NCBI RefSeq assembly: GCF_014764705.1
Contig: NZ_JACXXG010000016.1
Span: forward strand, 1-64,000
DNA: 64,000 nt
Reading direction: 5' to 3'
DNA from: Stutzerimonas kunmingensis
Lineage (GTDB): Bacteria; Pseudomonadota; Gammaproteobacteria; Pseudomonadales; Pseudomonadaceae
The position numbers and the translations under genes are program-made. A model generated the notes under the pieces. The model worked only from the letters and a program-made list of their open reading frames with translations. It had not been told where the DNA came from and ran no database searches. The first letter of the stretch is position 1. Every line of letters starts with the position of its first letter. Below are positions 35,114 through 43,802 of the stretch, one piece after another.

Positions 35114-36436
35114 TCAGATCACTTCGGCCCAGAGGTCGTACTCGTCGGCGTGGGTGACGCGCACGCGGACCTTGTCGCCCGGCTGCAGCGGTTTCTCGCT
35201 GTCGATGTAGACCATGCCGTCGATCTCCGGGGCGTCGGCCCAGGAGCGGCCGATGGCGCCGTCCTCGTCCACTTCATCGATCAGCACGTCGAGTTCCTTG
35301 TCGACCTTCAGCTGCAGGCGCGCGGCGCTGATGGCCTGCTGGTGCGCCATGAAGCGGTCCCAGCGATCCTGCTTGATCTCGTCCGGTACCGGTTCCAGGC
35401 CCATGACCTCGGCCGGTGCGCCGTCAACCGGCGAATACTGGAAGCAGCCGACGCGGTCGAGCTGGGCTTCGGTTAGCCAGTCGAGCAGGTACTGAAAATC
35501 TTCTTCGGTCTCTCCGGGGAAGCCGACGATGAAGGTCGAGCGGATGGTCAGCTCGGGGCAGATCTCGCGCCACTTCTTGATGCGCGCGAGGGTCTTGTCT
35601 TCGAAGGCCGGGCGCTTCATGGCCTTGAGCACCTTCGGGCTGGCGTGCTGGAAGGGGATGTCCAGGTACGGCAGGATCTTGCCGGCGGCCATCAGCGGGA
35701 TCACGTCGTCGACGTTCGGGTACGGATAAACGTAGTGCAGGCGCACCCACACGCCCATCTTGCCCAGCTCCTCGCACAGCTCGAGCATGCGCGTCTTGAC
35801 CGGCTGGCCGTTCCAGAAATCAAGCTTGTACTTGAGGTCGACGCCATAGGCGCTGGTGTCCTGGCTGATCACCAGGACTTCCTTCACGCCGGCCTTGACC
35901 AGGCGCTCGGCTTCACTGAGCACATCGCCCACCGGACGGCTGACCAGCTTGCCGCGCATCGACGGGATGATGCAGAAGCTACAGCTGTGGTTGCAGCCCT
36001 CGGAAATCTTCAGGTAGGCGTAGTGGCGCGGGGTGAGTTTGATGCCCTGCGGCGGCACCAGATCGACGAAGGGGTCATGCTCGATGTTCGGCGGCACCAC
36101 TTCGTGTACCGCATTGACCACCTGCTCGTACTGCTGCGGCCCGGTGACGGCCAGCACGCTGGGGTGTACGCCGCGGATGTTGTTCTCGTCGACGCCCATG
36201 CAACCGGTGACGATCACCTTGCCGTTCTCGGCGATCGCCTCGCCGATGGCGTCCAGCGATTCGGCCTTGGCGCTGTCGATGAAACCGCAGGTGTTGACCA
36301 CCACCACATCGGCATCCTCGTAGGACGGCACGATCTGATAGCCCTCCATGCGCAGCTGGGTGAGGATGCGTTCAGAGTCGACCGTTGCCTTGGGGCAACC
36401 CAAGCTTACGAATCCGACTGTTGGCGTTTTGCTCAT
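35114..36436 (-). CDS. rimO: Ribosomal protein S12 methylthiotransferase RimO
   Basis: A 440-aa radical-SAM methylthiotransferase that modifies Asp88 of S12. The N-terminal MTTase domain has cluster cysteines in [19 protein letters not shown] and TGCMGV. The radical SAM CxxxCxxC motif is GCNHSCSFC. The C-terminal TRAM domain ends at DEYDLWAEV. The SLGCPK/VDSE signature separates RimO from MiaB. The ATG at 36436 ([14 protein letters not shown]) was chosen by family; an in-frame start 20 codons upstream is unlikely. Confidence 0.97.
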   Translation of the reverse strand: MSKTPTVGFVSLGCPKATVDSERILTQLRMEGYQIVPSYEDADVVVVNTCGFIDSAKAESLDAIGEAIAENGKVIVTGCMGVDENNIRGVHPSVLAVTGPQQYEQVVNAVHEVVPPNIEHDPFVDLVPPQGIKLTPRHYAYLKISEGCNHSCSFCIIPSMRGKLVSRPVGDVLSEAERLVKAGVKEVLVISQDTSAYGVDLKYKLDFWNGQPVKTRMLELCEELGKMGVWVRLHYVYPYPNVDDVIPLMAAGKILPYLDIPFQHASPKVLKAMKRPAFEDKTLARIKKWREICPELTIRSTFIVGFPGETEEDFQYLLDWLTEAQLDRVGCFQYSPVDGAPAEVMGLEPVPDEIKQDRWDRFMAHQQAISAARLQLKVDKELDVLIDEVDEDGAIGRSWADAPEIDGMVYIDSEKPLQPGDKVRVRVTHADEYDLWAEVI

Positions 36437-36694
36437 CGACTTTGAACCTCGAAAACCGCGCATGAAAAAGGCGCGCGAGTATATAGAGCTGAGCATTTTT
36501 TAGCCAGACTGAAAGCGGCGGCGCTCGACCGTTCAGCGGTTCACCGTTCCATTGCCTTGGCCGGGAGCGGGGCGGTCTGGCTGGGCTAAACCTCGAACCA
36601 TTGGTCGCATGCGGCGGTCGTACTGCGAATCGTGTTGCGCGAGGTGTCAAAAGGCTATCATCGCCGCCTTTATTCAACCGGGGAAATGGACTTC

Positions 36695-37351
36695 ATGAAA
36701 ACGTTGCTATCGAAAGGCCTGGCGATGACCGCTGCCATGGCGTTGTGCACGAGCGCTTTGGCCGATGATGCGCTGTTCAAGGAGCATGTGTATGGCGCGC
36801 CGTTCAGCAAGTACAGCAATCAGGCTGGCTATTACGATTGTTCTGTAGAAATTGGCGCCACCGCACTGTGCATAGATGACGTCAAATTCGTGGGGCACGC
36901 TTTTACCGCCGCTTTACTGTTCTCCGGCGACAAGCTTTATATGGTCAGTCTGTTGTCAGCTTTTGAGCAGCAGGCCTATGTACAGGCGGTCGCTGCGCTG
37001 GCTAAGACCTTTGCGCTTGTCTCACTGGCTGATGCCAGTTCGCAGCTTGATCTTCTTGATCTGGACCGCCGTAGCAGCCGGCAGGATTTCGCAGCAAAGT
37101 TGTCCAGTTACGAAAGCGTGGCGGCTAACGCAGGAAACCTAACCTACACCTTCATCGAAGGCCTGGATCGCGCCAAGAAGCATCCTAATGTCACGACAGC
37201 CGTAGCTGCCGCCAAGGACAATACGCGTGTCGCTGAGCTGGTGATAATGGATGACGGCGCTGACTCGATACTTGCCGTCCGTTTTTCGTTTCCTAAACTG
37301 GAGGCAAGAAAGCTCAAGGACGCGCTCGCCAGTCCCGTAGAGGATTTTTAG
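36695..37351 (+). CDS. Exported hypothetical protein at the edge of the polysaccharide cluster
   Basis: A 218-aa protein with a clear signal peptide (MKTLLSKGLAMTAAMALCTS, cleavage after ALA). The mature part contains two cysteines (YYDCSV, TALCID) that could form a disulfide, and a C-terminal beta-rich stretch (LAVRFSFPKLEARKLKDAL). I do not recognise a family. GGGGA lies 10 bp before the ATG at 36695. Codon use is less GC-rich than in rimO, hinting at acquisition. It converges with the acyltransferase gene, with 3 bp between stops. Confidence 0.7.
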   Translation: MKTLLSKGLAMTAAMALCTSALADDALFKEHVYGAPFSKYSNQAGYYDCSVEIGATALCIDDVKFVGHAFTAALLFSGDKLYMVSLLSAFEQQAYVQAVAALAKTFALVSLADASSQLDLLDLDRRSSRQDFAAKLSSYESVAANAGNLTYTFIEGLDRAKKHPNVTTAVAAAKDNTRVAELVIMDDGADSILAVRFSFPKLEARKLKDALASPVEDF

Positions 37352-37354
37352 CGA

Positions 37355-38425
37355 TCAGCGATTGGATGTCGCAACTACCGGCGCCGTTGAGGGGCTCTGG
37401 CGCGGCAGGTAGCGCTTGAGCCGAAGCGCTGGCGATTCGACGAGGTGCCAGGACAGCACCGCGAGCGCCAGGCTGGCAGCGAAGCCAAGCAGCATGAAGG
37501 GAATCAGTGGCAACTGGCCGTCGGTCCAGTGCATCAGAAGCTGCTGGACCGGGAAGCTGAAGATGTACAGGCCGTAGGAGAAGTCGCCGGCCTTGCCGAA
37601 GCCGGACAGCCTCGGAATGCGCAGTTGGGCGAGGTAGAGCGTCAGGTAGGGCAGGGTCAGCACGTGCACCAGCTCCCAGTGATCGGTGCGGGCACTCACC
37701 AGGTTGGCCGCAACCAGCAGAGCTGCGATTTTCCAGTTCCAGCGAACGAGCTGCCGGTACAGATAGAGCAGCACGCCGGTATAGAAGAACATTCCCAGGC
37801 GAGTGGCCTTGCGCAGCAGGTCGCTCTGCATCTCGTAGATCGGCATCAGGTGGAAGTGCACACCCACCATCAGAATCAGGCCGATCAGCGCGCTGCTGCG
37901 GCCGAAGACCTTGACGATTCCGAGCGTCAGCACGGTGGCGTACATCAGCACTTCGTAAGGCAGTGTCCAGAGCGAACCGTTGACGCTGTGGGGAAACGGG
38001 TTGGCCTCGAATACGCCGGGCAGGCGGAACTCGGTGATCAGCGCGGCGTTGGCCAGGTAGGCGAGCGTGCCGGGGGCGGTGAAGTAATCGCCAAGCGGCA
38101 GCTCGGTGGCCAGCGGGCCGATCAGCAGGACCACGAACAGCACCGAGACGATCAGTGCCGGCATGATGCGCAGGGCTCGCTTGGCGGCAAAATCCAGCAC
38201 GCTGCGGCTGTTCAGCCAGGACGCCGCAATGAGGAAACCGCTCATCACGAAGAACACGTGTACGGCGATATCCGCCGAGTCGTAGCTGCCGCTGAACAGG
38301 CGCAGAGGTTCCCGGTCCGCCTGACCGGATAGGCCGTAGCTATGGCCGAACACGACCATCGAGGCGGCAAAGAAGCGCAGGAAATCGAAGTTGTTGTCTC
38401 TTGGCGCGGTGGTTGGCGCGTGCAT
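37355..38425 (-). CDS. Acyltransferase 3 family (OafA-like) membrane protein
   Basis: A 356-aa integral membrane acyltransferase with about ten helices. The N-terminal FDFLRFFAASMVVFGHSYGL holds the family His. VFFVMSGFLIAASWL and the FAAKRALRIMPALI arginine motif are also present. Such proteins O-acetylate or acylate polysaccharide residues on the membrane. The ATG at 38425 follows AAGGAGGAG. It is the last gene of the minus-strand polysaccharide cluster. Confidence 0.9.
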   Translation of the reverse strand: MHAPTTAPRDNNFDFLRFFAASMVVFGHSYGLSGQADREPLRLFSGSYDSADIAVHVFFVMSGFLIAASWLNSRSVLDFAAKRALRIMPALIVSVLFVVLLIGPLATELPLGDYFTAPGTLAYLANAALITEFRLPGVFEANPFPHSVNGSLWTLPYEVLMYATVLTLGIVKVFGRSSALIGLILMVGVHFHLMPIYEMQSDLLRKATRLGMFFYTGVLLYLYRQLVRWNWKIAALLVAANLVSARTDHWELVHVLTLPYLTLYLAQLRIPRLSGFGKAGDFSYGLYIFSFPVQQLLMHWTDGQLPLIPFMLLGFAASLALAVLSWHLVESPALRLKRYLPRQSPSTAPVVATSNR

Positions 38426-38446
38426 CGGCTCCTCCTTGGAATGGGT

Positions 38447-39520
38447 TCAGCGCAACGGAAAGGTCTGATGCATCCCCAGCGAACGGTTCTCGCCGTCACG
38501 GATGGCCTGCTCGATCAGTTGCAGCCGTTCCGGAACCTGCTGTCGCCGGGCCACGTGCCGCAGCAGGCCGAGGAAGATGCTTCGGTTCAACCGATAGAGC
38601 CAGGGTGAGGCGGCCCAGACGTAGGTGTCGAACCAGGCCTGGTTGCGGGCGGTGTAGTAGGCGCGGAAATCGGAATCACCGAGCAGGAAGGCTTCGTAGA
38701 TGTTGCGGGTGTGCGCCTTGATGTTCCAGGACAGCTCAAGCTCGTCGATCAGCGCATCGGTCACCAGACGCAGACGGCCACCTTTGGCGGTAATGCGACG
38801 GGTGTACTCGGTGTCATCGGCGTAGAGCACCAGCTCGCGCAAGGGCACCCCGATCGCCTGGTACAGGCTGCGATGGGCGAGCATGCCGCCATAGGGGGCG
38901 AACGGCAGGTCGATGGCCCGCGGCGGCGTGCCTTTTGGCCGGCCCCAGGGCAGGCGGCGCCAGACCTTGTACGGCAGCTGCGCGACGTGAAAGCCGAAGT
39001 AGCTGGAACGTGGCTGGATGGCGAAACGGCTCGGTACGCCGCGGGCGATGTCTTCCTGCTGACTGGGGCGAAAGCCCAGCACGGCGGCACGATGCAGCCC
39101 TACCTCGTCCGCCATTCGCGCCAGTTCTTCATGCAGCAGACGCACCGCGGCCGCGGTGGGGCCGTTGTCGTCATCCATCATCCAGATGTACTGCGCGCCT
39201 TCGGCCAGCGCCGCTTCCAGCCCCACGGCATAGCCGTTGGCCGAGCCGGTGTTCTGCGCCAGTGGGATGATGCGCACCTGCCCTGGCCAGCGGCTGGTGA
39301 GCTGTTCGAGTGGTGCGGTCGAGGCATTGCTGACCACCAGTACGCGGGTGATCTGTTCGAAGGCGAAGGCCTGCTCGATCAGTCGGCGCAGGTAAACCAG
39401 GCGGTCGCCGTAGGTCACCGTGACGATGGTGGTTTGCCGTCGCACCGGCATCTCGCCGGCGCTGGCGGCGGCTGCCTGTGCACTCTGCTTGCAGGGTTCG
39501 ACGCGCGCGGTGTTCTGCAC
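38447..39520 (-). CDS. Family 2 glycosyltransferase
   Basis: A 357-aa GT-A enzyme of the GlfT/rhamnosyltransferase-like GT2 type. TTIVTVTYGDRLVYLRRLIE opens the fold, and the nucleotide-sugar metal motif is WMMDDDN. APYGGMLAHRSLYQAIG and ADDTEYTRRI are acceptor-side elements. The start is a GTG at 39520 with GAGGAGAT eight bases upstream. It transfers a sugar during repeat-unit assembly at the cytosolic face (inference from context). Confidence 0.9.
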   Translation of the reverse strand: MQNTARVEPCKQSAQAAAASAGEMPVRRQTTIVTVTYGDRLVYLRRLIEQAFAFEQITRVLVVSNASTAPLEQLTSRWPGQVRIIPLAQNTGSANGYAVGLEAALAEGAQYIWMMDDDNGPTAAAVRLLHEELARMADEVGLHRAAVLGFRPSQQEDIARGVPSRFAIQPRSSYFGFHVAQLPYKVWRRLPWGRPKGTPPRAIDLPFAPYGGMLAHRSLYQAIGVPLRELVLYADDTEYTRRITAKGGRLRLVTDALIDELELSWNIKAHTRNIYEAFLLGDSDFRAYYTARNQAWFDTYVWAASPWLYRLNRSIFLGLLRHVARRQQVPERLQLIEQAIRDGENRSLGMHQTFPLR

Positions 39521-39531
39521 GGAATATCTCC

Positions 39532-39744
39532 TCAGCTCTGTTCAGGCGTGGCCAACGACAGGCAGTCGGCCTGCTGCACGTCGGCTGTCGTGCCTTCTTC
39601 GTTGGGGCTGAAGAAGGCGTGGAAGATGCGGATGAATCCATTGCCCGACGGTCCGTCAGGCGCGCCGGGTGCGGGAATGAGTTCGGTGTAGGAATAGCCA
39701 TCGGCCAGAATCAGCGACGTTCTGGATGTTTCTTCTGTGCTCAT
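39532..39744 (-). CDS. Small unknown protein within the polysaccharide cluster
   Basis: A 70-aa protein (MSTEETSRTSLILADGYSYT ... TTADVQQADCLSLATPEQS) with a single Cys and no signal peptide or membrane segment. AGGAG lies seven bases before the ATG. The coding frame fits tightly, 11 bp before the GT2 start at 39520, which supports reality. I recognise no family. Its place between glycosyltransferase genes suggests a cluster-specific accessory role, which is inference. Confidence 0.6.
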   Translation of the reverse strand: MSTEETSRTSLILADGYSYTELIPAPGAPDGPSGNGFIRIFHAFFSPNEEGTTADVQQADCLSLATPEQS

Positions 39745-39782
39745 GTCTGTGCTCCTGCATGACCCGGTGCTGCGACGCCGGA

Positions 39783-40112
39783 TCAGAATGAATAGCGCCT
39801 GCTGTCTGCCGGCGGACTCCAGAACGAACCGGACGCCGGTTCCGCGAATCGATACGGTTGATGACCGGATGGGCTTTCCTGCTGACCGCCGCCATTGGAG
39901 CCACAGCGTGGCGTGGAATCGGTTGACGAGTCGCTGTAGGCGATGACGCTCGCACTGCCGGCGCTGGTGCAGGCAGGCAACTGGCTGGACGGGTCGGTCG
40001 GTTCGGTGATCAGCGTGTCGGCGTTCACCGCAGCGCTGGCTGGCTCGATCACTACAACGAGAGCGAACCCGAGCGCTCGGGTCACTCTCATCCACTTTTT
40101 TACTGTGTTCAT
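39783..40112 (-). CDS. Small exported unknown protein within the polysaccharide cluster
   Basis: A 109-aa protein with a signal peptide (basic MNTVKKWMRVTR, hydrophobic ALGFALVVVI, cleavage near ASAA) and a Ser/Gly/Pro-rich, low-complexity mature region with two Cys (LPACTSAG, TPRCGSNGGG). GAGG precedes the ATG at 40112. No family is recognised. It is paired with the 70-aa gene, with a 38-bp gap; they may act together. Confidence 0.6.
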   Translation of the reverse strand: MNTVKKWMRVTRALGFALVVVIEPASAAVNADTLITEPTDPSSQLPACTSAGSASVIAYSDSSTDSTPRCGSNGGGQQESPSGHQPYRFAEPASGSFWSPPADSRRYSF

Positions 40113-40154
40113 CCTTGAAACCTCGTAAGTGAATGGGGTTGATGGGGACTACGC

Positions 40155-41363
40155 TCAGGCGTGCTTGATCGGCACCACGGCTGCCGGGTAGAGCGGCGTG
40201 CTGGGGGCCGGCAAGGGCGCGGAGCTCTGCTGAAGGTCGAAGGCGCTGGCTTCGCGCAGACGCGCGTCGACGAAAGCGCGGATTTCCTGCTGGAAGCGTT
40301 CGCTGGAGAAGCGCTCGGCATTGCGTCGGCAGTTTTCCGGGGTGATGCGCGAGCACTGGGCCTCGAACTCGCCGATGGCGGCGCTGAGCGAGGCGGTGGT
40401 CTGCTCCGGGTAGAACACGCCCGTGGGTTCGGCATGTTCGAGCCCGCGTACGGTTTCCAGTACGCCGCCGCGCCCGTAGGCGACTACCGGCGTGCCACAG
40501 GCCTGCGCCTCGATCGGCGCGATGCCGAAATCTTCTTCGGCGGCGAAGACGAACGCCTTGGCGCGCTGCATGTGTTGCAGCAGCACCTCGAAACTCTGGT
40601 AGCCGAGCAGGGTGACGTTGGGCCCGGCCGCTTCACGGGCCTTGTCCATTTCCGGGCCGGTGCCGATGACGATCAGGCGCTTGTCCGGCATGGCCGCGAA
40701 CGCCTCGATGATCATCGGCATCTTCTTGTAGGGCACCATCCGCGAAGCGGTGAGATAGAAGTCTTCCTTAGCCTCGTGCAGGGTGAACTGGCGGGTGTCG
40801 ACCGGCGGGTAGATCACCGTGGACTGGCGCCGGTAGCTCTTGTTGATGCGCCGGCCGATGAAGTGCGAATTGGCGATGAACTCGTCGACGCCGCTGGCGG
40901 TGCGCTGGTCCCACATGCGCATGTAGTGCAGCAGCATGCGCGCCAGCTTGGCCTTGATGCCGCGCTCCAGGCTCGCTTCGTGCAGGTACTGGTGCTGCAG
41001 GTCCCAGGCGTAGCGAATGGGCGAATGCACGTAGCTGATGTGCAGCTGGTTGGGCCCGGTCAGCACGCCCTTGGCCACTGCGTGGCTGCTGGAAATGATC
41101 AGGTCATACGAGGACATGTCGAGCTGCTCGATGGCCAGCGGCATCAGCGGCAGGTACTTTTGGTAATGGGTGCGCGCCTTCGGCAGTTGCTGGATGAAGG
41201 TGGTGGTGGCGCGCTTGCCGCCGAGGTGGGCACGGTCGGCGTCGGAGAGAAAATCGATGACGGCGAACAGATCGGCGTCCGGCCAGACGGCGCACAGCCC
41301 GGCGAGCACGCGCTCGGCGCCGGCATACGTCACCAGCCAGTCGTGAACGATGGCAACTTTCAT
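40155..41363 (-). CDS. Family 4 glycosyltransferase (WbaZ-like)
   Basis: A 402-aa GT-B enzyme. The N-terminal VAIVHDWLVTYAGAERVLAG and HISYVHSPIRYAWDLQ resemble WbaZ-type mannosyltransferases. The donor-site motif EEDFGIAPIEAQACGTPVVA carries the EX7E glutamates. AAGGAT precedes the ATG. It probably adds a mannose-type residue to the lipid-linked unit (family inference). Confidence 0.92.
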   Translation of the reverse strand: MKVAIVHDWLVTYAGAERVLAGLCAVWPDADLFAVIDFLSDADRAHLGGKRATTTFIQQLPKARTHYQKYLPLMPLAIEQLDMSSYDLIISSSHAVAKGVLTGPNQLHISYVHSPIRYAWDLQHQYLHEASLERGIKAKLARMLLHYMRMWDQRTASGVDEFIANSHFIGRRINKSYRRQSTVIYPPVDTRQFTLHEAKEDFYLTASRMVPYKKMPMIIEAFAAMPDKRLIVIGTGPEMDKAREAAGPNVTLLGYQSFEVLLQHMQRAKAFVFAAEEDFGIAPIEAQACGTPVVAYGRGGVLETVRGLEHAEPTGVFYPEQTTASLSAAIGEFEAQCSRITPENCRRNAERFSSERFQQEIRAFVDARLREASAFDLQQSSAPLPAPSTPLYPAAVVPIKHA

Positions 41364-41411
41364 GGCATGACATCCTTGATCGAGAAAGAGTGAGCAGCGA
41401 GGCGGTGAGCC

Positions 41412-42446
41412 TCAGCGGCTGTGCAGGCGTGCCAGTGGCATCAGGTCGTGTTGTCTGGTCAGGCGCCTGCCGGCGTGAGCCAGCGGCAGATCCAGAAACT
41501 GACGGCAGAGCTGGGCGCTGCCGAGGGCCAGCAGCAGGCCGAACACAGCGCCAGCCAGGCTGGCGGTCGGGCCGGTCAGGCCGAGCGCCTGGGGCAGCAG
41601 TTCGCTCAGGCGCTGCATCGCTGGCAGCAACAGATAGAGCGAGTAGCTGAGGCTTCCAAGCCAGACGAGCGGCGGTGCCCGTAGCGGTAGTCGGCTGGTG
41701 ACCAGCAGGAAGGTCACGATGGCCAGGGCATAGGTGAGCAGGTCCCGGGGCCAGGCGGTTGCGTCCGCAGACCAGCCGGCGAGGAAGATGATCGGCAGCA
41801 CCAGCAGGTAGATTCGCAGCGTGTAGCGCGCATATTCGCGGGCTCGTCTGCGGGCGTAGCTGCTGCTTTCATGCTTGGCCTCGTACCTGAGTGACGCGAA
41901 AAACATCAGTGATAGCGCCAGCGGCAGCGTGACCGGTAGCTCTGTGCCCAGCAGCTGCCGCGCCAGGGCGAGCAGCAGCGCCACCGCCAGCAGCACGAGC
42001 GCGCAGCTGGTCCGCAGACTGACGCTGTGCAACAGGCCGAGCACCTGCAGCAGCAGGCACAATCCGTAGAACAGCAGGATTGGCAGCAGCGCTCCGTAAG
42101 CGCCGATGACCTCGAACGCCATGGCGCCGCCTGGCGCGGCCACACCCGGCAGCCAGGCCGGTGCCGTCGGCAACAGAATGGCGGTCAGCAGCACCGCCAG
42201 CAGGTAGACCGGCAGCAGGCGCAGCAGGCGGCGGACGACGAAGCCTCGCCCGCCGTCGACGCTGGTATGCAGGCTGGCCGGCACGATGAAACCGCAGCAC
42301 AGCAGGAACCAGAGCACCGCCAGCAGTCCGGGGTCCAGGGCGTGCTGCAGTGCCCAGCCGTCTGACAGTGGCAACAGCAGGGTCTGGAAAATCAGGAGTA
42401 GGGCTGCGCTGCCGCGTAGCGCGTCGATATGCGCCAACCGTTCCAT
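41412..42446 (-). CDS. Acyltransferase 3 family membrane protein (second copy, divergent)
   Basis: A 344-aa multi-helix acyltransferase-like protein starting MERLAHIDALRGSAALLLIF. The arginine motif FVVRRLLRLLPVYL is intact. The segment after helix 1 reads FLLCCGFIVPASL rather than the usual FFxLSGFL, and the His after the first helix is not evident, so catalytic competence is uncertain. It may be specialised or a scaffold. GAGG precedes the ATG. Confidence 0.85.
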   Translation of the reverse strand: MERLAHIDALRGSAALLLIFQTLLLPLSDGWALQHALDPGLLAVLWFLLCCGFIVPASLHTSVDGGRGFVVRRLLRLLPVYLLAVLLTAILLPTAPAWLPGVAAPGGAMAFEVIGAYGALLPILLFYGLCLLLQVLGLLHSVSLRTSCALVLLAVALLLALARQLLGTELPVTLPLALSLMFFASLRYEAKHESSSYARRRAREYARYTLRIYLLVLPIIFLAGWSADATAWPRDLLTYALAIVTFLLVTSRLPLRAPPLVWLGSLSYSLYLLLPAMQRLSELLPQALGLTGPTASLAGAVFGLLLALGSAQLCRQFLDLPLAHAGRRLTRQHDLMPLARLHSR

Positions 42447-42500
42447 GGTCTGCCTCGCTTGGTTGATGGAGTTGAGTGTCGGGACTGCATTCGTCGGGCA

Positions 42501-43607
42501 TCAGGGGCGGTCCGATGACCAGGCGATAAAGGACGGCGGGCTGGGTTTGCCCATTAGTGCCTTGTCGATCAGCTGCGACACGGTCTGCGCCGAGCGCTTC
42601 CAGGAGTAGCGCTCGACGTTGGCCAGGCCGAGGGTGCGCAGGTCGTCGCGCAGTCGCGCGTCCTGCAGCACGTGGCGCATGCGGCGGGCAATGTCCTCGA
42701 TGTTCAGGGGCTCGAAATAGAGCACGCTCTCGCCGAGCACTTCCGGTATCGATGCGGCCCGCGCGGCGATCACCGGACACCCGCAGGCCTGGGCCTCCAG
42801 CGGCGGAATGCCGAAGCCTTCGTAGAGCGAAGGGAACACGAAGGCGGTGGCGCCCTGGTATTCGCGCACCAGCTGATCGTCGTTCAGCCGGCCGAGAATG
42901 CGTACGCGCGGATTGCCATCCATGCTGGAGGTGGAGCCGGAGAACACCGAGTGCGAGTCGCCGACTATATGCAGCTCCACGTCATCGAAGCCTTCCAGGC
43001 TGAGGAAGGCCGCGACCATCCGCGCGAAGTTCTTGTGCGCGTTCGGGGAGGACACCGCCAGTACGTATGGCCTGGCATTGCCGCTGCGATCCGCGCCACT
43101 CGGCGGATGGAACTTGGCCGCCACCGCATTGGGGACGACGCAGATCTTCTCGCTCGGGTAGCCGTAGTAGCGGGCGATTTCCTTGCGTGAGAAGTCGCTG
43201 ACGGTGATCAGTGCCTTGATGCGCTTGAGCAGCAGCGGCGTGATGCCCTTGTAGACGCTGCGGAAGGTGCGCGAATAGCTTTCCGGATGGCGCACATAGG
43301 TGATGTCGTGATGGGTGGCGATCTGGTTGCGGTAGATCAGCGGTGCCGTGTTGCACAGTGACACCAGGGGCGGATAGCCATGGCGCGCCAGCCAGAGAGG
43401 CAGGTCCAGCTGTTCCCACAGATGCCCGTGGTTGCGGCCGATGCGCCGCACCTGCAGGCGCTCGGCGCTGGCGTGCATGCGGATGTCGTCCGGTGCGACG
43501 AATGTCAGGTCCTTGCGCATGGCAGCAAGCTCCAGGCAGACCTGTTCGGCAAAACGTTGCACACCGCGGGTTTCCTGGGTCAGGAAACGGGCGTTGATGG
43601 CGATCAT
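42501..43607 (-). CDS. Family 4 glycosyltransferase
   Basis: A 368-aa GT-B enzyme (MIAINARFLTQETRGVQRFA; ATHHDITYVRHPESYSRTFR) with donor motif YEGFGIPPLEAQACGCPVIA. It resembles WbdA/MtfB-like mannosyltransferases with the RGVQRFA N-terminal signature. A 195-bp gap upstream (43608-43802) separates it from the glycosidase gene; I see no gene or terminator in that gap. Confidence 0.92.
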   Translation of the reverse strand: MIAINARFLTQETRGVQRFAEQVCLELAAMRKDLTFVAPDDIRMHASAERLQVRRIGRNHGHLWEQLDLPLWLARHGYPPLVSLCNTAPLIYRNQIATHHDITYVRHPESYSRTFRSVYKGITPLLLKRIKALITVSDFSRKEIARYYGYPSEKICVVPNAVAAKFHPPSGADRSGNARPYVLAVSSPNAHKNFARMVAAFLSLEGFDDVELHIVGDSHSVFSGSTSSMDGNPRVRILGRLNDDQLVREYQGATAFVFPSLYEGFGIPPLEAQACGCPVIAARAASIPEVLGESVLYFEPLNIEDIARRMRHVLQDARLRDDLRTLGLANVERYSWKRSAQTVSQLIDKALMGKPSPPSFIAWSSDRP

Positions 43608-43802
43608 GTAGGGCTCTCCTTGCGGGGATGGTGTGCGCCGCCGGTTGCTGGCAAGCGGCGAACGCCGGCAGGTGGCGGCTTTGGCGACTGGCGAAGCGAT
43701 GCGTCGTGCGTGGCGGTCAATGCGGGTTGGCCAGCGCGTGCTGGTCCGGTTGCGTTTCGCCTGGGTGGCCGGTCGCGCGGTCAGTGCATGTCGCGACAGG
43801 GG

